From positions 1-46,054 of the forward strand of contig MGFH01000152.1 of NCBI GenBank assembly GCA_001791795.1: a stretch of 46,054 bases of DNA, in the 5' to 3' direction. This stretch comes from Candidatus Wallbacteria bacterium GWC2_49_35 (lineage in GTDB: Bacteria; Muiribacteriota; UBA9980). Under the pieces are notes generated by a model, which did not search any database, was not told the DNA's origin, and saw only the letters and a program-made list of their open reading frames with translations. Made by a program: the position numbers and the translations under genes. Positions 42,607-46,054 of this stretch are shown here, in pieces (within the stretch, counting starts at the first letter, position 1; the number at the start of each line of letters is the position of its first letter).

Positions 42607-42628
42607 CACAATTTTATGCCGATATCAA
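42600..42628 (-). promoter_or_regulatory. Promoter of the minus-strand lipoprotein gene
   Basis: Minus-strand TTGATA (42628-42623), 17-base spacer, perfect TATAAT (42605-42600) with extended -10 TG. Confidence 0.65.
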
Positions 42629-42634
42629 GATAAT

Positions 42635-43528
42635 ATGAGAGTAAAATTTTTCGCGATATTTTTAATATCGATGGCCTTTTTCGCCGCCGGCGCTCAGGCG
42701 GCGTACGCGAAAAGCTCCGGCGGTTTCCGGTTCAGGCTTTCAGGCTACGTTTCCTGCCTGAAAGATTCCTCTCCGCTGGATGGCGTTTCCATTAAGCTCA
42801 ACGGTAAAAAGCAAAAAATCAAAACCGCTCCTTCCGGTTATTATGAGATGAATTTAACCGCCGGAAAATATAAAATATCATTTTCGAAAAATGGCTACAA
42901 AGACGGTGGGTTTTCTTTAGAATCAACCGATTTCGAATTTCCTGAAACTGAAATATCGCGTAACGCCGCGCTCGAACCCGTCGAAAAAAGCCTGAAGGTA
43001 AGAGGGCGGCTTATCGACCGCGTTTCCGGCGAAGGCGTACGGGCGGAAATGCGCGTCAACGACGAAATAATCATATCCGGCCATGACGGCTACTTCGAGT
43101 GCGAGACCTTTCCCGGAGAGGTCAGCCTGAAAGTTTACAGCAAAGCGCACCGGCCGTACGGTAAAACATTCAAAAAAAGTAATATTTACGAACTGGACAA
43201 AGAACTGGAGATCTTTCTGCAGCGCTACACACTTTTTTCGACAGCCGAAGGAGTCGTAATGGAGAAAAAAAACTCGGCGCCGGTTTACGAAGCGGTGGTG
43301 GAGATCGCCGGAAAAAGGGTATTGACCGACGACCGCGGGCGCTTTTTCATGGAGATCAACGAATCGGGCCCGCAAAAGCTGGTGTGCTCGAGGGACGGCT
43401 TTGAAAAAGTAACGAAAGCTATTAAATTAAAAGCCGGCCGAAATAAAATAAAGATTTATTTAAACATAAAAGAAAAAGGGCTGATCGAAAAGCTCAGGGA
43501 AAAATATGAAAAAGAAATTATTCATTAG
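42635..43528 (+). CDS. Exported protein with carboxypeptidase-regulatory-like domains
   Basis: The product has 297 residues. The signal peptide covers about 1-25 (cleavage near AYA-KS). Three beta-sandwich domains follow: 34-112 (LSGYVSCLKDSSPLDGVSIK, GKYKISFSKNGYKDGG), 118-193 (VRGRLIDRVSGEGVRAEMRV) and 205-280 (AEGVVMEKKNSAPVYEAVVE, DDRGRFFMEINESG). These CarboxypepD_reg-type repeats are structural and not enzymatic. Similar domains occur in the lipoprotein at 18395-19717. No ribosome site is seen before the ATG. The next gene overlaps its end by 23 bases. Confidence 0.82.
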   Translation: MRVKFFAIFLISMAFFAAGAQAAYAKSSGGFRFRLSGYVSCLKDSSPLDGVSIKLNGKKQKIKTAPSGYYEMNLTAGKYKISFSKNGYKDGGFSLESTDFEFPETEISRNAALEPVEKSLKVRGRLIDRVSGEGVRAEMRVNDEIIISGHDGYFECETFPGEVSLKVYSKAHRPYGKTFKKSNIYELDKELEIFLQRYTLFSTAEGVVMEKKNSAPVYEAVVEIAGKRVLTDDRGRFFMEINESGPQKLVCSRDGFEKVTKAIKLKAGRNKIKIYLNIKEKGLIEKLREKYEKEIIH

Positions 43529-44018
43529 TTATACGCTCATAAAACTTCTGGTCATAATACTTTTCAGCACCGGCTGCCTTCAAAAGGACCGCGACGTGTT
43601 CTGGTCGGGGACTAATTACGGCGACGACGAACCCGTAAAAGCACTTATGACAAACCTCGCCGCCGGGCTGAACCGCCGCGAGATAAGCGCCGTGATGAAC
43701 TGTTTCGACGAATCGCTGAACTTTCCCGATTCGCTGAATCCGTCCATAAAGGTCACCTACAGGACCTTAATGTACGATTACCTCGATTTTTTCAAAAAGA
43801 TCGAGAGCATCGGTTATGAATTCAACGACCAGTACATAATATTGAGCGAACACACGGCCAAGGTCACCATAAAATTGCGCAAGCGCTACAAGGCCGTATC
43901 GCCGTTCTCGCATTCCGTCGACGCCGACGTCGCCGAAACGGTCATTATCACCAAAAATAGCGCCGGAAACTGGCGCATCACCCAGATAAACGAGCTTCTG
44001 CCGCCCCGCATCTATTAG
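43506..44018 (+). CDS. Putative lipoprotein, NTF2-like fold
   Basis: The product has 170 residues. The N-terminal signal (LIKLLVIILFSTGC) has a lipobox with Cys near 23. The remaining 145 residues have the length and pattern (LAAGLNRREISAVMNCFDES, DYLDFFKKIESIGYEF, WRITQINELLPP) of NTF2/SnoaL-like domains. These bind small ligands or have no activity. It overlaps the preceding secreted-protein gene by 23 bases in another frame, so translation is coupled and both probably act in the envelope. Confidence 0.78.
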   Translation: MKKKLFISYTLIKLLVIILFSTGCLQKDRDVFWSGTNYGDDEPVKALMTNLAAGLNRREISAVMNCFDESLNFPDSLNPSIKVTYRTLMYDYLDFFKKIESIGYEFNDQYIILSEHTAKVTIKLRKRYKAVSPFSHSVDADVAETVIITKNSAGNWRITQINELLPPRIY

Positions 44019-44048
44019 CCGGAGCCGGAAGCGCAGACCGCGAAAAGA

Positions 44049-46054
44049 TCATTTTTCGTCCAGCGGCGTCAGTTTATGCCGGCCTTCGATATCCTCGTAA
44101 ACAGCCCTCATAAGTTCCGCGACGCTCCAGGCCTGGCTGATACAGCCCGCCGGCCGCCTCGGCTCGTCACCGTCAAAAATTTCAGATATCGACATAAGGC
44201 CGGCTTCTTTCAGGTGCGGTTTAAAGTTATCTATAATTTGCGAACAAAACCCGGCGGTTTCGGCGTCGTACCCGCGCACGCGAAGTTTCGCGGATATAAA
44301 AGGGCCGATGAGATATGCCCAGACGGTGCCCTGATGGTAGGCGCAGTCGCGGGCGTACCTGCCGCCTTCGTAGCGGGGTTTATATTCCGCTTCGCCCGGG
44401 GCGAGCGAGCGAAGCCCGCGTTCGGTGAGCAGATGCGTTTCGACGGTATCGACAATGTCCGCGGCGAGGCGCAGCCCGACTGGCGAAAACGGAAGGCTCA
44501 CGGCGAAAATCTGGTTCGGGCGAATCCGGGCTGACACGCCGCCGCTATTTTCGCCGGCGGGGCCGAAGCAGTCGAGCACGTCATAAAGCCCGCCGCCGGC
44601 AGGTTTTTTAAATTTCTGTGCAAAATGCGTTTTAACGCCGTTTATCAGAACGTCATATTTTTTATCGATATTCACTTTCAGGAGTCCGGCGAAAAACCTG
44701 TAAACGCATAAAGCATTGTACCACAGAGCGTTTATCTCGACGGCCTTGCCGGAACGCGGCGTAACGACGAAACCGTTCACCTTCGCGTCCATCCATGTAA
44801 GCTGGACGTCCGGGCCGCCCTGAGTTATGAGACAGTCGGCCGCGTCCATTCTGATGTTGAAATCGGTGCCGGAGATATAATTATCGATGATCTCCTTCAT
44901 CGGCCGCATCGAATTTTCGATGAAATAAAGGTCGCCCGTATAAAGGTAATATTTATAAAGCGCGTGAAAGTACCACAGCGACGCGTCGACGGTGTTGTAC
45001 TCGGGCGGAGCGCTCGAATCGTCGCTGAAGCGGTTGGGGACTATGCCGTCTTTTATATTTTCTGAAAAGGTGCTTAATATCTCGCGGCAGACGTCGAATT
45101 TTTTCGTCACGAGCGTAAGGCCGCCGAGCGATATCATGGTGTCACGGCCCCAATCCGAAAACCAGTGGTAGCCGGCGATGATAGTTTTTTTGCCCGTGGA
45201 GCGGCGCGAAACGATGAACGAATCGGCCGCGTAAGCGAGCTCGCCGACCATACCGCACTCCGGCGGAAGATTATTAGCGATATCGAATATTCTTTTTTCG
45301 TTGTTTTTCTCGAGCTTCGATACCGGAACGGCGTCCGCGCCTTCTTCGGCGGAGGCTGTCACGCTGACGCTTTCGCCCGGCTTCAAAACGATCGTGAAAC
45401 GCCCCGGGCACAGCAGGTCTTCAGAGCACTCCTCGCCGCGTTCGACTTCTCCGCCCAGCAGAAATCCTCTGTTCCAGACCTCATTGCGCTTGAACACAGC
45501 CCGGTCGGACGTTAAAAACAGTATGCGCTCTCCGAGCTTTTCGCCGGCGAAATTTATCCTGACGTGCTTGTTGAGATGACTTACGGAATGGGTGAATCCG
45601 GGCTTCGAGGCGCAGGTGTTCGCGTGGAAATCGCGAAATGTGACCAGCGGGTATAATTTCAGAGTATAAGGCCCCGGCGCGCTTACAAGCGTATATTTTA
45701 CAACCGTCGTGTTATGGCCGTACACCATGAATACCTTCTTGGCAAGGACCACTCCGCCGCCCATACAGTATGTGAATACGGGCTCGGGCGTAAGTTCGAA
45801 ACTCTCCAGGTAAAGATGTCCGCGCGGCTGTATCACGTTATTCGAATATAGATTACAGGAAAGAAAATATTCTTCGCTCGCCGTCGAAAGTTCTTCTTCG
45901 ATCTTCGAAAGAAGCATATAGCGGTCGACCGGCGGATTGAATGCCGCGACCAGAAGCCCGTGGTATTTGCGGGCGTTGGCCCCGACGGCGGTCGACGACG
46001 CGAAGCCGCCGAGACCGTTTGGAACCAGCCACTCTAAAGAAGAAGCGCGGTCAA
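44049..46054 (-). CDS. Glycogen debranching enzyme (amylo-alpha-1,6-glucosidase), partial
   Basis: The visible product has 667 residues; the N-terminus is cut by the right edge. In-frame sequence continues past the internal ATG at 45917 with SLEWLVPNGLGGFASSTAVG and ANARKYHGLLVAAF, the N-terminal signature of this family (GDE_N). The GH133-like (alpha/alpha)6 catalytic barrel follows: GYHWFSDWGRDTMISLGGLT, NTVDASLWYFHALYKY, NGFVVTPRSGKAVEINALWY and CAYHQGTVWAYLIGPFI. Acid residues such as Asp in GRDTMI and Glu in VEINALW are kept. It hydrolyses alpha-1,6 branch points of glycogen in the cytosol. Confidence 0.95.
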   Translation of the reverse strand, partial: DRASSLEWLVPNGLGGFASSTAVGANARKYHGLLVAAFNPPVDRYMLLSKIEEELSTASEEYFLSCNLYSNNVIQPRGHLYLESFELTPEPVFTYCMGGGVVLAKKVFMVYGHNTTVVKYTLVSAPGPYTLKLYPLVTFRDFHANTCASKPGFTHSVSHLNKHVRINFAGEKLGERILFLTSDRAVFKRNEVWNRGFLLGGEVERGEECSEDLLCPGRFTIVLKPGESVSVTASAEEGADAVPVSKLEKNNEKRIFDIANNLPPECGMVGELAYAADSFIVSRRSTGKKTIIAGYHWFSDWGRDTMISLGGLTLVTKKFDVCREILSTFSENIKDGIVPNRFSDDSSAPPEYNTVDASLWYFHALYKYYLYTGDLYFIENSMRPMKEIIDNYISGTDFNIRMDAADCLITQGGPDVQLTWMDAKVNGFVVTPRSGKAVEINALWYNALCVYRFFAGLLKVNIDKKYDVLINGVKTHFAQKFKKPAGGGLYDVLDCFGPAGENSGGVSARIRPNQIFAVSLPFSPVGLRLAADIVDTVETHLLTERGLRSLAPGEAEYKPRYEGGRYARDCAYHQGTVWAYLIGPFISAKLRVRGYDAETAGFCSQIIDNFKPHLKEAGLMSISEIFDGDEPRRPAGCISQAWSVAELMRAVYEDIEGRHKLTPLDEK

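Noticed and set aside
1-46054. Search for tRNA, rRNA, CRISPR arrays, insertion sequences and phage genes
   Set aside because: No cloverleaf-like gene, spaced direct repeats, transposase or integrase signature was found; gaps between genes are short and hold only promoters, hairpins or terminators.

Overview
The window looks like a chromosomal segment of an uncultivated, free-living, diderm (Gram-negative-type) bacterium of moderate GC content. Evidence for an outer membrane is a PilQ-type secretin, a PorV/PorQ-like beta-barrel protein and several proteins with lipobox signal peptides. Shine-Dalgarno sites (GGAGG) are common, and many sigma-70-type promoters (TTGACA-17-TATAAT) can be read. HEAT/TPR-rich proteins, NHL-like secreted propellers and a compact type IV pilus cluster resemble poorly cultured phyla such as Riflebacteria, Wallbacteria or Elusimicrobia, but sequence reading alone cannot fix the phylum. 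No tRNA, rRNA, IS element, phage or CRISPR array was seen.

Layout. 1-1785 (minus): pnp (3' end cut by the window edge) and rpsO, each with its own promoter. 1923-5588 (minus): a four-gene operon of a DtxR/MntR-like metal regulator followed by three secreted beta-propeller proteins. 5775-9673 (plus): a TPR exporter-type protein and an aconitase-family hydrolyase pair (LeuC/LeuD-like) without other leucine genes. 9868-11127 (minus): PilT. 11368-13547 (plus): a half-size TauE/SafE protein, a divergent ketol-acid reductoisomerase homologue and a SAM methyltransferase. 13554-15159 (minus): an SPFH/zinc-ribbon protein and a companion. 15317-15511 (plus): a stand-alone transcription unit coding a 21-residue Lys/Ala peptide. 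15531-19717 (minus): a double SANT/Myb-like DNA-binding protein, a small HEAT protein under a promoter that contains a 24-bp palindrome, a PorV-like protein and a lipoprotein with carboxypeptidase-regulatory-like domains.

20045-21803 (plus): asparaginase and an M50 protease. 21817-24689 (minus): a CopA-type ATPase and a LysE exporter. 24898-32205 (plus): two large paralogues (cytoplasmic HEAT array, one membrane span, degenerate 5'-nucleotidase-like periplasmic domain) followed two bases later by a membrane class III adenylate cyclase that itself ends in helical repeats. 32312-35463 (plus): yebC, ruvC, ruvA, ruvB. 35516-41253 (plus): a SpoIID-like protein, then pilM, pilN, pilO, pilP and the pilQ-like secretin, ended by a strong terminator. 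41429-44018: a minus-strand lipoprotein diverging from two plus-strand envelope proteins over overlapping promoters. 44049-46054 (minus): glycogen-debranching enzyme, cut by the right edge.

How it may work together. The most unusual unit is the HEAT/pseudo-nucleotidase/cyclase cluster, which has the architecture of a transmembrane sensing system feeding a cAMP signal; this is inference from architecture and adjacency. The type IV pilus genes (pilMNOPQ plus a separate pilT) provide a possible but unproven output. Other candidates for new biology are the Lys/Ala micropeptide, the ketol-acid reductoisomerase homologue with a replaced active-site lysine, and the metal-regulator/propeller operon.
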